Shown here: in pieces, positions 19,288 to 29,168 of the stretch
How the letters are laid out: each line of letters opens with the position of its first letter
Numbering within the stretch: position 1 is the stretch's first letter
DNA from: Sulfurovum sp.
Lineage (GTDB): Bacteria; Campylobacterota; Campylobacteria; Campylobacterales; Sulfurovaceae
DNA length: 33,946 bases
Assembly: GCA_026983515.1 (NCBI GenBank)
Contig: JALWHT010000175.1
Location: 1 to 33,946, forward strand
Direction of reading: 5' to 3'
The notes under the pieces: generated by a model
Seen by the model: only the letters and a program-made list of their open reading frames with translations
Told to the model about the DNA's origin: nothing
Databases searched by the model: none
Position numbers and translations under genes: made by a program

Positions 19288-21474
19288 GTGTTCAGTCTAA
19301 TCAAAGGTTCCATTATTTTGGCGATGATCTTCGCTGCTGCGCTTATTGCAGCGTTCATCTATGCCTATGAAGAGATTGCTCTCGATGCGGAGAAGCTTAT
19401 ACACTACAAACCCGAAATCTCTTCGGTGGTTTACGACCGCAATGGTGAAAAACTCGCCTATGTCTTCAAAAAACAGCACCGTCTTTATGCACGTTACGAT
19501 GAAATTCCAAGCTATCTTGTCGAAGGGCTCATCGCGATGGAGGATACCAAGTTCTTTGAACATAAGGGGGTTAACCCCGATGCCATTTTACGTGCAATGC
19601 TTAAAGATATCAAAGCAGGGAAGTTTGTTGAGGGTGGTAGTACGCTTACTCAGCAGCTGATCAAAAACAAGGTGCTCAGCAACGAAAAGAAGCTTGCACG
19701 TAAGATAAAAGAAGCGATTTTGGCCATCAAAATAGAAGAGGTACTTACAAAAGAACAGATCATTGAGCGGTATCTCAACGAGATCAGTTACGGAAATAAC
19801 TATTATGGGGTCAAAACAGCAGCAGACGGCTACTTCCATAAGCCGCTTGATCAGCTGACACTGAAAGAGGCAGCAATGCTGGTGGGTCTTCCCAACGCAC
19901 CCAGTTACTATAATCCGCTCAAGCACTACAAACGCGCACTGAACCGTGCCAACAACGTACTTTACCGTATGAAGAGTCTGGGATGGATCAGCGAAGCGGC
20001 ATATCTTAAAGCGGTCAAGGAATCTCCCAAGGTTTACAAAACCTCTCTGCGCCAGAACATCGCGCCCTATATTGTCGATGAAGTGGTACGCCGCTTTAAA
20101 AACAAGCTCGGAGATGTGCGGACAGGCGGATATCAGATCTATACTACGATCGATATGAAGCAGCAGCGTATTGCACGTGAAGCGGTGAAGTATGCGTATG
20201 AAAAGGTACTCAAACGCTATCGGGAAGACCCCAAGAAATCGACGCTCAATGCAGCTTTTGTATCGGTGGACAATGCCACAGGAGATATTCTATCCATGGT
20301 AGGCGGGGTAGATTACAAAAAGTCTGCATTCAACCGTGTAACACAGGCTGAACGTCAGCCCGGTTCTGCTTTCAAGCCCTTCATCTACCAGACAGCACTG
20401 GATATGGGGTACAACCCGGCAAGTCCACTGACTGATCTGGCACGTACCTTCCAGTACTACCAGAACGGCAAACCAAAAGTGTGGTCACCGAAGAACTATG
20501 AACGCAACTTTAAAGGGTTCATCCCGCTGCGTGAAGCGCTGGTGCACTCGCGCAATCTGGCGACGATCAATCTTGTTTCCGACATCGGTGTCAATACGAT
20601 CATCCGGCGTCTTGCTTTTCTCGATGTACCACACATTCCACATGATATGTCCATTGCCCTGGGAAATCTGGGGCTGAGTCCTTTGAAAATGGCACAGATC
20701 TATACGGTATTCTCCAACAAGGGGCATATGATAGAGCCGAGGCTGGTCAGTAAGATCGTTTCTAAGGAAGGCGCGGTCATTTATGAAACCAGACCCAAGG
20801 AGATCGCTAACTTCACCACTCCGGAACAGGCATACCTGATGACAAGTATTCTTGAAGATGTCATTAAACGCGGTACCGGGCGCAATGCACGTGTTAAAGG
20901 GATAGAACTGGCAGGTAAAACGGGTACAACCAACAAAAATGTCGATGCCTGGTTCTGTGGATACTCACCGACGATCGAGACGATTGTGTGGTTTGGACGT
21001 GACAATAACCGTCCCATTGGACGCGGGGCGACAGGCGGGGCAGTGGCGGCGCCGGCTTTTGCCTACTATTACAAACATTTGCTTGCACTCTATCCTAAGC
21101 TCAAACGTACCTTTGACATTCCGGAAGGGGTTTTCATTGGCGAGTATGAGGGGAAGAAGGAGCTTTACACCAAAACTTCACCGCTGCCCAAAGCTCAAAA
21201 GAGCAGCAATATGTTTGATGGACAGGAAGCAGATAGTCCCGGCTATCGTGTAGACGATGACGGTTATCAAATCATGGATGATCCGGGAGAGAATATTGTT
21301 ACAGAAAAAGACACGCCTATTATAGAGAGCAACAGTGACGATACCGGTTATGCGAAGCCGATCAATATTGATGAAGACCCCAATGAAGAGCGTACTGATG
21401 ATGCCGATCCTCTCCATCCGCCGCGCATTGCACCCCAGCAGCCGGCTTCCGATGACAGCGGGACACTCTTCTGA
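19288..21474 (+). CDS. Penicillin-binding protein 1A-type bifunctional enzyme
   Basis: GT51 motifs AMEDTKFFEHKGVNPDAILRA and GGSTLTQQLIKN; transpeptidase motifs RQPGSAFKPF and AGKTGTTN; acidic C-terminal tail. Confidence 0.93.
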   Translation: MFSLIKGSIILAMIFAAALIAAFIYAYEEIALDAEKLIHYKPEISSVVYDRNGEKLAYVFKKQHRLYARYDEIPSYLVEGLIAMEDTKFFEHKGVNPDAILRAMLKDIKAGKFVEGGSTLTQQLIKNKVLSNEKKLARKIKEAILAIKIEEVLTKEQIIERYLNEISYGNNYYGVKTAADGYFHKPLDQLTLKEAAMLVGLPNAPSYYNPLKHYKRALNRANNVLYRMKSLGWISEAAYLKAVKESPKVYKTSLRQNIAPYIVDEVVRRFKNKLGDVRTGGYQIYTTIDMKQQRIAREAVKYAYEKVLKRYREDPKKSTLNAAFVSVDNATGDILSMVGGVDYKKSAFNRVTQAERQPGSAFKPFIYQTALDMGYNPASPLTDLARTFQYYQNGKPKVWSPKNYERNFKGFIPLREALVHSRNLATINLVSDIGVNTIIRRLAFLDVPHIPHDMSIALGNLGLSPLKMAQIYTVFSNKGHMIEPRLVSKIVSKEGAVIYETRPKEIANFTTPEQAYLMTSILEDVIKRGTGRNARVKGIELAGKTGTTNKNVDAWFCGYSPTIETIVWFGRDNNRPIGRGATGGAVAAPAFAYYYKHLLALYPKLKRTFDIPEGVFIGEYEGKKELYTKTSPLPKAQKSSNMFDGQEADSPGYRVDDDGYQIMDDPGENIVTEKDTPIIESNSDDTGYAKPINIDEDPNEERTDDADPLHPPRIAPQQPASDDSGTLF

Positions 21475-22094
21475 TGCCGGTACTCTACTTTGTTGTTGAT
21501 CCGATGTGTTCGTGGTGCTGGGGGTTTGTACCGGTGATAGAAGAGGTACGTCAGAAGCTTTCAGACAGCTATGATATAGAGCTGGTCATGGGAGGTTTAC
21601 GCACTAAAGGGGAAATGCCATGGGATGAGAAAGCAAAAGCATACCTGCGCTACCAATGGCGTCAGGTGGCCGAAAAGACAGGTCAGCCTTTCGATGAAAG
21701 TCTCTTTGAAAAGGCCGTTTTCGAGTACGATACCACGCCTGCCTGCAAAGCGGTGGTGACGGTACGTGAGCTGCTTGGGAGGGATGCTGCCTTTACCTAC
21801 TTGCATAAGCTGCAGCACGCTTTTTATGCACAGGGTATCGACATCACCAACTCCAGGTTGCTTCAGGGTTTTTACGAACAGCTCTTTGGCAACAGCGGGA
21901 AGTTTGCGTTTTTCTTCTTGAGCGAACGTGCCGAGACCCTTACCGAACACGATTTTGCCAAGGCACGTTCGATGGGGGCAACATCGTTCCCGTCAGTCGT
22001 GCTGGTAGACAGTGCAGGCCATATGGTCTGCCAAAAGGGGTACCGAAGCTACCTCGAGATAGAACAGCTTTTAAAGGATGCCGACAATGCATAG
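21474..22094 (+). CDS. DsbA family (FrnE-like) thioredoxin-fold protein
   Basis: DPMCSWCWGF CxxC motif; ATSFPSVVLV cis-Pro region. Confidence 0.82.
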   Translation: MPVLYFVVDPMCSWCWGFVPVIEEVRQKLSDSYDIELVMGGLRTKGEMPWDEKAKAYLRYQWRQVAEKTGQPFDESLFEKAVFEYDTTPACKAVVTVRELLGRDAAFTYLHKLQHAFYAQGIDITNSRLLQGFYEQLFGNSGKFAFFFLSERAETLTEHDFAKARSMGATSFPSVVLVDSAGHMVCQKGYRSYLEIEQLLKDADNA

Positions 22095-23376
22095 TTTTGC
22101 CCCTGAAATCATGCTCATTACCATTTTGAGTCTTGTCATACTCTCTGATACACTGGCCGAGCGCTTGAAGATCCCTTCGGTTTTTTTACTCCTGACAGGC
22201 TCTTACCTTGTCTACACTTACTTCAAGGCTGCCGTTCCTATTGACCTGAGTGAACATTTTGATACACTCATTCTATTCTGTATCCCGCTCATTTTTATGG
22301 GAGATGCGCTTCATTTGCACTTTTCGGACATCAAAAAACATGGTTGGAGCATTTTCTATCTTGCTGTGGTTGCCGTAGCACTCTCCATTGCTGCGGGTGC
22401 GAGCCTTTCCTATTTTGGTGTATTCGAAGGGTTGACACTGGGTGCCTATGTGTCGCTTTTTGCCATCAATATGGCAACCGATGCGGTCAGTGTGCAGTCG
22501 GTACTCTCCCGTTTCAAAGGGATTGGCCATGATATCAAGGTGCTCATTGAGGGAGAATCGCTTGGTAACGATGCTACAGCGGTTATTGCCTTTTTCTTCA
22601 TTGGTCTGCCGTGGATGATGAGCGGTCATATCGATGCAGGGCATGCGGCCATTGAAGCATTGCGTGTTTTCATAGTGAGCATTGGGATGGGACTTGCATT
22701 GGGATACGGTTTTTATATGCTGATGAAACTCTTCTCAGACCGAAGGGGTGAGCTCTTTGCCTTTATCATCGAGGGGTATGCCGCCTATTTGCTTGGCGAA
22801 CACTACCACGCCAGTGGTATTTTGACACTCATTACCGCCATTATTGCTACCAAAGCATGGATTGACATGGATCTTGAAACCATGGAAGCAAAAGAGGGCA
22901 AGAAGCGCAAGAGTTTTTTCAGAAAATTGCGTGCAAGTTCTGTTGTTGCGACGACAAAGGATCGGCTGGAGTATATTTATGAGATGGCCAAAGAGTTTGG
23001 CTACATCGCTGCGGTACTCATTTTCTTTGCCCTCGCGGAAATGGTCGATTTCGGGCAGCTCTGGCAGTATCGGAACGAAATTCTCATCATGTTTTTGGTT
23101 ACCACGCTGATACGTGCACTCTCTATGGCAAAGTTTGCCTATTTTGGCAAGGCGGTCGGTACGGAGGGGTGGTTCATTTTGACCTTCTCTGGAATGAAAG
23201 GCGCACTTTCAATCATTCTTGTACATATGATCCCTGCCGACTTCGCCTACAAAGCGATGTTCGAAGCGGTGACAACCGGGGTGGTCGTACTCTCCATCTT
23301 CGTCTACGGTACCGTGCTCTGGAGCTACTTCACCTTCTTCAAAAAAGAGAAAGAGCCGAAGCTGTTTGTTTCATAA
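22078..23376 (+). CDS. Cation:proton antiporter, CPA1-like
   Basis: Multi-TM; ESLGNDATAVIAFF motif; GMKGALSIIL. Confidence 0.85.
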   Translation: MPTMHSFAPEIMLITILSLVILSDTLAERLKIPSVFLLLTGSYLVYTYFKAAVPIDLSEHFDTLILFCIPLIFMGDALHLHFSDIKKHGWSIFYLAVVAVALSIAAGASLSYFGVFEGLTLGAYVSLFAINMATDAVSVQSVLSRFKGIGHDIKVLIEGESLGNDATAVIAFFFIGLPWMMSGHIDAGHAAIEALRVFIVSIGMGLALGYGFYMLMKLFSDRRGELFAFIIEGYAAYLLGEHYHASGILTLITAIIATKAWIDMDLETMEAKEGKKRKSFFRKLRASSVVATTKDRLEYIYEMAKEFGYIAAVLIFFALAEMVDFGQLWQYRNEILIMFLVTTLIRALSMAKFAYFGKAVGTEGWFILTFSGMKGALSIILVHMIPADFAYKAMFEAVTTGVVVLSIFVYGTVLWSYFTFFKKEKEPKLFVS

Positions 23377-23458
23377 CGCTTTATTTTATTTGGTGCAACA
23401 TGCTTTGGAAGTCTAAATTAATCTATGTCTCTGCGGATAATCCCCTTAGTTCCGAAAT

Positions 23459-23579
23459 CCTGTTTACACCTTAACAGGAGTATTCCGAAAGGGATACACT
23501 TCGATAAGGTCTCGGAGTCCAATATCCTGCCATTCTTGCGAAAACAGGAATCTTAACGCTGTACAGAGATGATGTCTGT
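23459..23579. repeat. Hairpin-rich intergenic tract (five consecutive inverted repeats)
   Basis: CCTGTT/AACAGG; GTATTCC-GAAA-GGGATAC; ACTTCGA/TCGGAGT; ATTCTTG-CGAAAA-CAGGAAT; ACAGA/TCTGT. Confidence 0.55.
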
Positions 23580-23582
23580 TAC

Positions 23583-23650
23583 CTGTAGGGTGCGTAATCA
23601 CGCACCATGCATACAAATGATCCATGAGGTGCGTGGCTATGCACCCTACG
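23583..23650. repeat. REP/BIME-like composite element, GTGCGT variant
   Basis: CTGTAGGGTGCGTAATCACGCACC … GGTGCGTGGCTATGCACCCTACG. Confidence 0.8.
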
Positions 23651-23753
23651 CGTTCTTTTCGTGTATGCTTGTTTAACAATGAAAGAGTCGTTGTGTATTA
23701 AAAAAGAAATAACATCATTGAGAAAATAAATAAGAAAGGGAAGAGAGGAGAAT

Positions 23754-23771
23754 TCCGAGCCGAAGCCCGGA
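23754..23771 (-). terminator. glnA downstream hairpin, UUCG tetraloop on the minus strand
   Basis: Minus strand: TCCGGGC-TTCG-GCTCGGA just beyond the glnA stop. Confidence 0.55.
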
Positions 23772-23778
23772 GAGTGAT

Positions 23779-25212
23779 TTAGCAAGAGTAAGTAGAGATA
23801 TACTCGTATGCTGTTGGTCTGCCTTCGACAGGAATGACATGTCTGTCAAACTGATAGTCAACATAGGTTTTGATGAAGTCTGCATCCATTACAGGTGTAA
23901 GGAAGCTGTAGTCTTCTTCAAGTCCTTCGAGTGCATCTCTGAACGTATTTGGCAGTTCAGGGATACCTCTCTCTTTCAGCTCATCTCTTGTCAGTTCGAA
24001 GAGGTCTTCGTTAAATGGTCCAACCAGCTCGTAACCGCCGTTTTTGATACCATCGATACCAGCCATCATCAGTACAGTGAAGGCGAGGTATGGGCATGAT
24101 GTTGAGTCAGGGAAACGTGTTTCGATTCTGGTTGACTTTTCACCCGCTCCGTAAGGGATACGACATGCAGCAGATCTGTTCTGTGCAGAGTATGTAAGAA
24201 TTCTTGGCGCTTCGAACCCTGGCAGGAGTCTTTTGTAAGAGTTGGTAGAAGCGTTGGTAAATGCTGCAACCGCATCTTTGTGTTTGAAAATACCGCTGAG
24301 GTAGTCAAGCGCTGTTTTGGAGAGGTTTGCGTATTCACCTTCTTTGTAGAATAGGTTTTTGCCGTCTTTCCAGATAGACTGGTGAACGTGCATACCGTTA
24401 CCGTTGTCGTTGTAGATAGGCTTAGGCATGAATGTTGCAGTTTTACCATTGAGGTGTGCAACCATTTTCACGACATATTTGTACTTCTGTACGTTGTCCG
24501 CAGCAGTGATGATGTCACCGAAAACTACACCGATCTCACCCTGTCCCTGTGCCACTTCGTGGTGTCCAAGAACGACTTCAAGACCTACCTCTTCAAGAAG
24601 GAGCATCATTTCTGCTCTGAGATCTACCATTGAGTCAGTAGGCATTACAGGGAAGTAACCACCTTTGATTCTTGGTCTGTGACCCATGTTCCCGATATCA
24701 TCATACTCGGCAGTATCTGCCCAGTGACCTTCATCTGTCTCTACTTTGAAAGACTGGTGGTTGTCATGGTCGTGGATCTTTACATCGTCGAAGATGAAGA
24801 ATTCGTTTTCAGGACCAAAGTATGCAGCATCACCGATACCCTGCTCGTCAAGATACTTGAGTGCTTTTTTCGCGATTGATCTTGGACATTTCGCATACAG
24901 TTCGTTTTTGTAGATGTCATAAACGTCACAAATAACAACTACCGTACTGTCCGCAGTGAAAGGATCGAGGAATGCAGTCGGAATGTCCGGCTTGAGCAGC
25001 ATGTCAGACTCGTTGATCGGCTGCCAGTTTTCGATGGAAGACCCGTCAAACGGAAGACCCGCTTCAAGCATCTCGTCTGTAACTGCGCTCATTCTGTATG
25101 AAATGTGGTGCCATGCACCTTTAATGTCTGTAAAACGGAAGTCTACGAATTCTACTTCGTTCTCTTCACAGTATTTCTTGAACTCTGCAAGGTTGTTCAC
25201 GAATTTACCCAT
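23779..25212 (-). CDS. glnA: Glutamine synthetase type I
   Basis: [59 protein letters not shown]. Confidence 0.97.
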   Translation of the reverse strand: MGKFVNNLAEFKKYCEENEVEFVDFRFTDIKGAWHHISYRMSAVTDEMLEAGLPFDGSSIENWQPINESDMLLKPDIPTAFLDPFTADSTVVVICDVYDIYKNELYAKCPRSIAKKALKYLDEQGIGDAAYFGPENEFFIFDDVKIHDHDNHQSFKVETDEGHWADTAEYDDIGNMGHRPRIKGGYFPVMPTDSMVDLRAEMMLLLEEVGLEVVLGHHEVAQGQGEIGVVFGDIITAADNVQKYKYVVKMVAHLNGKTATFMPKPIYNDNGNGMHVHQSIWKDGKNLFYKEGEYANLSKTALDYLSGIFKHKDAVAAFTNASTNSYKRLLPGFEAPRILTYSAQNRSAACRIPYGAGEKSTRIETRFPDSTSCPYLAFTVLMMAGIDGIKNGGYELVGPFNEDLFELTRDELKERGIPELPNTFRDALEGLEEDYSFLTPVMDADFIKTYVDYQFDRHVIPVEGRPTAYEYISTYSC

Positions 25213-25247
25213 GTTGTATCGCTCCTAATTAAAATTTTAGTCCAGTC

Positions 25248-25253
25248 ATTATA
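25248..25253 (-). promoter_or_regulatory. Putative -10 box (TATAAT) for glnA
   Basis: Minus-strand GGTTATAATGACT about 36 nt upstream of the glnA ATG, with AGGAGC RBS between. Confidence 0.5.
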
Positions 25254-25287
25254 ACCATTCTAAAATAAATTGTTTCCCACTTTTTGC

Positions 25288-26076
25288 TTAAAATTTGACC
25301 ATTTCGCGATCTCTGCCTTTAAAGGTAACGGCTCTGTTAAATCCGACCTCTTTGGCAAGGGCGACAGACTCTTCATAGCCGAAACCTACCTGTCCTGGAC
25401 TGTGCGCATCCGAGCCGAATGTGACGGGGATGTCAAGCGCGTACGCCTCCTCAAGCAGCATTTTTGAGGGGTATATCTCTCCTACGGGTTTTCGTAGTCC
25501 TGCTGCATTCAGTTCCAGAACCATGCCACTTTTTTTAATAGCCTCTAAGGATGCTTTTGCCAGCAGGCGTACATCCTGTTTTGGCAGATATTTAAAGACT
25601 TTGATAAGATCGAAATGCCCGACAATGTCAAAATATCCCGACTTTGCCATCGCTTCAATTGCCTCAAAATAAGCTTGCCAGATTTCGTCTACATCGCGAT
25701 TTTTCCATCCGCCTATGAATTCAGGGTTATCAAAACTCCATTTGTCAATGAAGTGTACTGAACCGATGAGGTAGTCCACATTGGCATCCAGTACCCTCTC
25801 ATCCATATGGCCGGGAAGCCAGTCTACCTCGTAGCCAAGCAGGATTTCGATGTCGTCTTTGTACTTCTTTTTTGCAGCCAGAATATCCTGTTCATAGGCA
25901 GCCATCTCTTCAAAGGAGAGTCGATACCCCTCGTCAAAATCCATGGGTGCGTGTTCGCTGAAGCCGTAAATATCGATGCCAAGTGCAATGGCTTTTTGGA
26001 TGTATTCGTCAACGGTGCCCTCGGCATGGTTGCAGCGTGTGGTGTGGTTATGTAGGTCAATACGGGTCGTTTTCAT
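25288..26076 (-). CDS. PHP-domain histidinol-phosphatase (HisK-type)
   Basis: DLHNHTTRCNHAEGTVDEYI, YGFSEHAPMDFD, FGSDAHSPGQVGFG. Confidence 0.88.
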   Translation of the reverse strand: MKTTRIDLHNHTTRCNHAEGTVDEYIQKAIALGIDIYGFSEHAPMDFDEGYRLSFEEMAAYEQDILAAKKKYKDDIEILLGYEVDWLPGHMDERVLDANVDYLIGSVHFIDKWSFDNPEFIGGWKNRDVDEIWQAYFEAIEAMAKSGYFDIVGHFDLIKVFKYLPKQDVRLLAKASLEAIKKSGMVLELNAAGLRKPVGEIYPSKMLLEEAYALDIPVTFGSDAHSPGQVGFGYEESVALAKEVGFNRAVTFKGRDREMVKF

Positions 26077-26168
26077 GACAAGATTTTAGCATAAAACCTC
26101 TCTTTTACCACTAATAGGGTAAAATCATATCCATTTCAAATGTGCAATATCAATAGAGTTGGAGAGAC

Positions 26169-27506
26169 ATGGCAACGAAAAAAGTAGAACTTTTAGCCCC
26201 TGCGGGCAACCTTGAGAAGATGAAGATCGCCCTTAACTACGGGGCGGATGCCGTCTATGGCGGTACAAGCACCTTCTCACTGCGTATCCGTTCGGGCAAG
26301 GAGTTCGATATGGACTCTTTCAAAGAGGGGATTGACTATGCCCATGCACGCGGTAAAAAAGTCTATGCAACAGTCAACTCCTTTCCCTTCAACTCACAGA
26401 TCAAACTCTACGAAAACCACATCGCCAAGATCGCTGAACTTAATCCAGATGCATTGATTGTCTCCTCTCCGGGAGTGGTGAAGATTGCCCACCGCATTGC
26501 GCCGGATATTCCCGTACACCTCTCCACGCAGGCAAACGTGATGAATGCGATGGATGCGGAGGTTTACTACGATCTTGGTGTCAAGCGTATCATCGTAGCT
26601 CGCGAGATCAGCCTTAAGGACTGTGAAGCGATTAAAACCCATCTGCCGGATCTTGAACTGGAAGTTTTTGTACACGGTTCGATGTGTTTTGCCTACTCGG
26701 GACGCTGCCTCATCTCGGCACTGCAGACCGGACGTGTGCCCAATCGCGGCAGCTGCGCGAACGACTGCCGTTTCCCTTACGAGGTTTATGCGCACAACCC
26801 CGAAACGGGTACGACCTTTAGGCTTGACGAAGAGCCCGATGTGGGGACCTACATTATGAACGCCAAAGATATGAATATGGCTTCCCACATCGACGAGATT
26901 CTTGAAAGCGGCGTCATCGACTCACTAAAGATCGAAGGACGAACCAAATCGCCTTACTATGCAGGCGTGGTGACCAAAGCCTACCGCCATGCCATCGATG
27001 ATTTTTACGCGAATGATTTTGAACCCACACGCTATCAACAAGAGTTAAACACAACACAAAACCGCGGTTTTACCGATGCCTATCTGATCTCAAGACCCTT
27101 TGAGCGTAAGGATACGGAATCGCACGGATTTTCTATCCAGTATGGTACCCATCAGGTAGCCGGACTGGTAAGCGAAGATGGGCTTAGCTGGAAGTGCAAG
27201 GATAAAACCTGTGTGGGCGACAGTGTAGAGATCGTGCTGCCCGTAGGGGCTACAGTCGAGCTGGTCGACAATGAGATCGGCAAAATTGATGAGATCAATG
27301 GACAATACTGGCTGACATTCAAAAAGATAGAGACCGTAGAGGGCAAAGAGCGTGAGTGTGTTCACAGCGGCTACCTGGAGCCGATCAAACTGCCGACCAA
27401 ACTGCCGGGCTACACCATCTTGCGCCGCAAGATCGATGAAGCTTTGGAGAAAAAAGGGCTGACAGAAGACTCCACACCAATGAAGATGGAGCCAAAGTGT
27501 GACTAA
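26169..27506 (+). CDS. Peptidase U32 family protein (YegQ/TrhP-like)
   Basis: ELLAPAGNLEKMKIALNYGADAVYGG; CFAYSGRCLISALQTGRVPNRGSCANDCRFPYEV. Confidence 0.92.
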   Translation: MATKKVELLAPAGNLEKMKIALNYGADAVYGGTSTFSLRIRSGKEFDMDSFKEGIDYAHARGKKVYATVNSFPFNSQIKLYENHIAKIAELNPDALIVSSPGVVKIAHRIAPDIPVHLSTQANVMNAMDAEVYYDLGVKRIIVAREISLKDCEAIKTHLPDLELEVFVHGSMCFAYSGRCLISALQTGRVPNRGSCANDCRFPYEVYAHNPETGTTFRLDEEPDVGTYIMNAKDMNMASHIDEILESGVIDSLKIEGRTKSPYYAGVVTKAYRHAIDDFYANDFEPTRYQQELNTTQNRGFTDAYLISRPFERKDTESHGFSIQYGTHQVAGLVSEDGLSWKCKDKTCVGDSVEIVLPVGATVELVDNEIGKIDEINGQYWLTFKKIETVEGKERECVHSGYLEPIKLPTKLPGYTILRRKIDEALEKKGLTEDSTPMKMEPKCD

Positions 27507-27530
27507 ACAAATCAAAAAAGGAAATGATAA

Positions 27531-28025
27531 ATGAAATTTGTATCGATTATTATGGGAAGCAAGAGTGACTACACGATTATGGAAGAGTGTGCAAAGACAC
27601 TGGAGAAGTTCGGAGTGCCTTACGAGCTGATCATCTCCTCTGCCCACAGAAGTCCGGAGAGAACCAAGAACTACATCAAGACAGCCGAAGAGAAGGGTGC
27701 GCAGGTATTCATAGCAGCTGCTGGAATGGCAGCCCACCTTGCAGGTGCTGTAGCGGCAAGCACGACCAAACCGGTATTGGGCGTTCCTATGGAAAGCGGA
27801 CCACTCAAGGGTGAAGATGCGCTGCTAAGTACGGTGATGATGCCTGCGGGTATGCCTGTGGGTACACTGGCGATCGGCAAAGCAGGTGCGGTCAACGCTG
27901 CCTATCTTGCCATCCAGATCATGGCGCTGCAGGATGATGAGCTGCATGTAAAACTTCAGGAAGACCGCATCAGCAAAGCCAAAAAGGTGGAGCTTGACTC
28001 AAGTGAGATTGAAGTCATCCTTTAA
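27531..28025 (+). CDS. purE: N5-carboxyaminoimidazole ribonucleotide mutase
   Basis: [48 protein letters not shown]. Confidence 0.96.
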   Translation: MKFVSIIMGSKSDYTIMEECAKTLEKFGVPYELIISSAHRSPERTKNYIKTAEEKGAQVFIAAAGMAAHLAGAVAASTTKPVLGVPMESGPLKGEDALLSTVMMPAGMPVGTLAIGKAGAVNAAYLAIQIMALQDDELHVKLQEDRISKAKKVELDSSEIEVIL

Positions 28026-28058
28026 ATTAGTGAAGCGTTAATAGATAATAGTGAATAG
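28024..28058 (+). repeat. Degenerate heptamer array downstream of purE
   Basis: AAATTAG TGAAGCG TTAATAG ATAATAG TGAATAG; the last three units are clearest. Confidence 0.55.
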
Positions 28059-28065
28059 TTTAGGT

Positions 28066-28086
28066 AAGCGGTGCGTGGCTCCGCTT
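28066..28086. repeat. Degenerate REP-half hairpin
   Basis: AAGCGG-TGCGTGGCT-CCGCTT; GGTGCGTGGCT (28070-28080) is identical to 23628-23638. Confidence 0.5.
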
Positions 28087-28109
28087 CTATTTTGATATAA
28101 AGGCAACCA

Positions 28110-29168
28110 ATGGAACTTCAACTTAAAAATATCGGGATGATTAAAGAAGCCAATGTCAAGATTGATGGGCTTACCGTAATCGCAGGTGAGAATGATACAG
28201 GGAAGAGTACGGTTGGTAAAATGTTATTTTCTTTGGTTAAATCTGACAATATTGCCTATAAACAAAAAGCTTCAGGTGGTGATATCAATCATATTCTAGC
28301 AACAAGATTGAATTTGGTTTTTGATGGAAATATATCATTTGATGGTAGTGCGAAACTAATTGATAATCATGCTCATAAGGATAAATTGGTTATTGACGTA
28401 AAGATTCGAGATAAAAATTTTATTTCAAAAATTCAATTTAATCGAGAAAATAAAAATAGATTTTTTGATGCAACTTTTGTGCAGTCACCTTTGGTCTTTG
28501 ATCTAGTTGATTTTTTTAATAGTGTATCTAAGATGAGAGAACGAAAAAAATATGATTATGGATTGGACTTTGATATATCATATCCTTATATGATGTGGGA
28601 CTTATACGATAAATTATCAAAAGATAATCCTTTCCCACATGCTAAACGTCAACGAAAAATTGATGAATTAATTACTGAAGTAATATCAGGGAAGCTCCAA
28701 TTTGATAATTCAAAGTTTTATTATCTCAAAAGGGTGCATAATAGTGAAATACAAGTTGAGATGGAAAATACGGCAACTGGTATTAAAAGTTTTGGTATTA
28801 TCCAAGTTTTAAATAACAATAAATTTTTTACAAAAAAAAATATATTGATTCTAGATGAACCTGAAGTTCACCTTCATCCTAAGTGGCAATTAAAGATGGC
28901 TAAATTAATCGTTATGCTTGTTGAGAAAGGAATGACAATAATTGTCAATTCACACAGTCCATATATGATAGAAGCTTTAAAACAATTTAGTCAAATGCAT
29001 TCTATAGAGAAGAAAACAAATTTTTATTTAGCAGATGATGGCATTATAAAGCAGTTAAATAATGAAAATTCAGAGACTCTGGAAGAAATTTTTGAAAAAT
29101 TATCTGAACCATATGATTTTTTTGAAGAATTGGATAGTAAGCGTTTGGAGAAGTTTTTAAATGGCTGA
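28110..29168 (+). CDS. AAA/ABC-type ATPase, SMC/OLD/RecF-like (AAA_15/AAA_21-type), cassette gene A
   Basis: Walker A GENDTGKST, ABC-signature-like TATGIKSFGIIQVL, Walker B ILILDEPEVHLHP, H-motif NSHSPYM; strongly AT-rich. Confidence 0.9.
   Translation: MELQLKNIGMIKEANVKIDGLTVIAGENDTGKSTVGKMLFSLVKSDNIAYKQKASGGDINHILATRLNLVFDGNISFDGSAKLIDNHAHKDKLVIDVKIRDKNFISKIQFNRENKNRFFDATFVQSPLVFDLVDFFNSVSKMRERKKYDYGLDFDISYPYMMWDLYDKLSKDNPFPHAKRQRKIDELITEVISGKLQFDNSKFYYLKRVHNSEIQVEMENTATGIKSFGIIQVLNNNKFFTKKNILILDEPEVHLHPKWQLKMAKLIVMLVEKGMTIIVNSHSPYMIEALKQFSQMHSIEKKTNFYLADDGIIKQLNNENSETLEEIFEKLSEPYDFFEELDSKRLEKFLNG

Noticed and set aside
23459-23650. Possible CRISPR array in the repeat-rich intergenic region
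   Set aside because: Repeats are inverted palindromes without regular direct repeats or equal-length unique spacers; no cas genes nearby.
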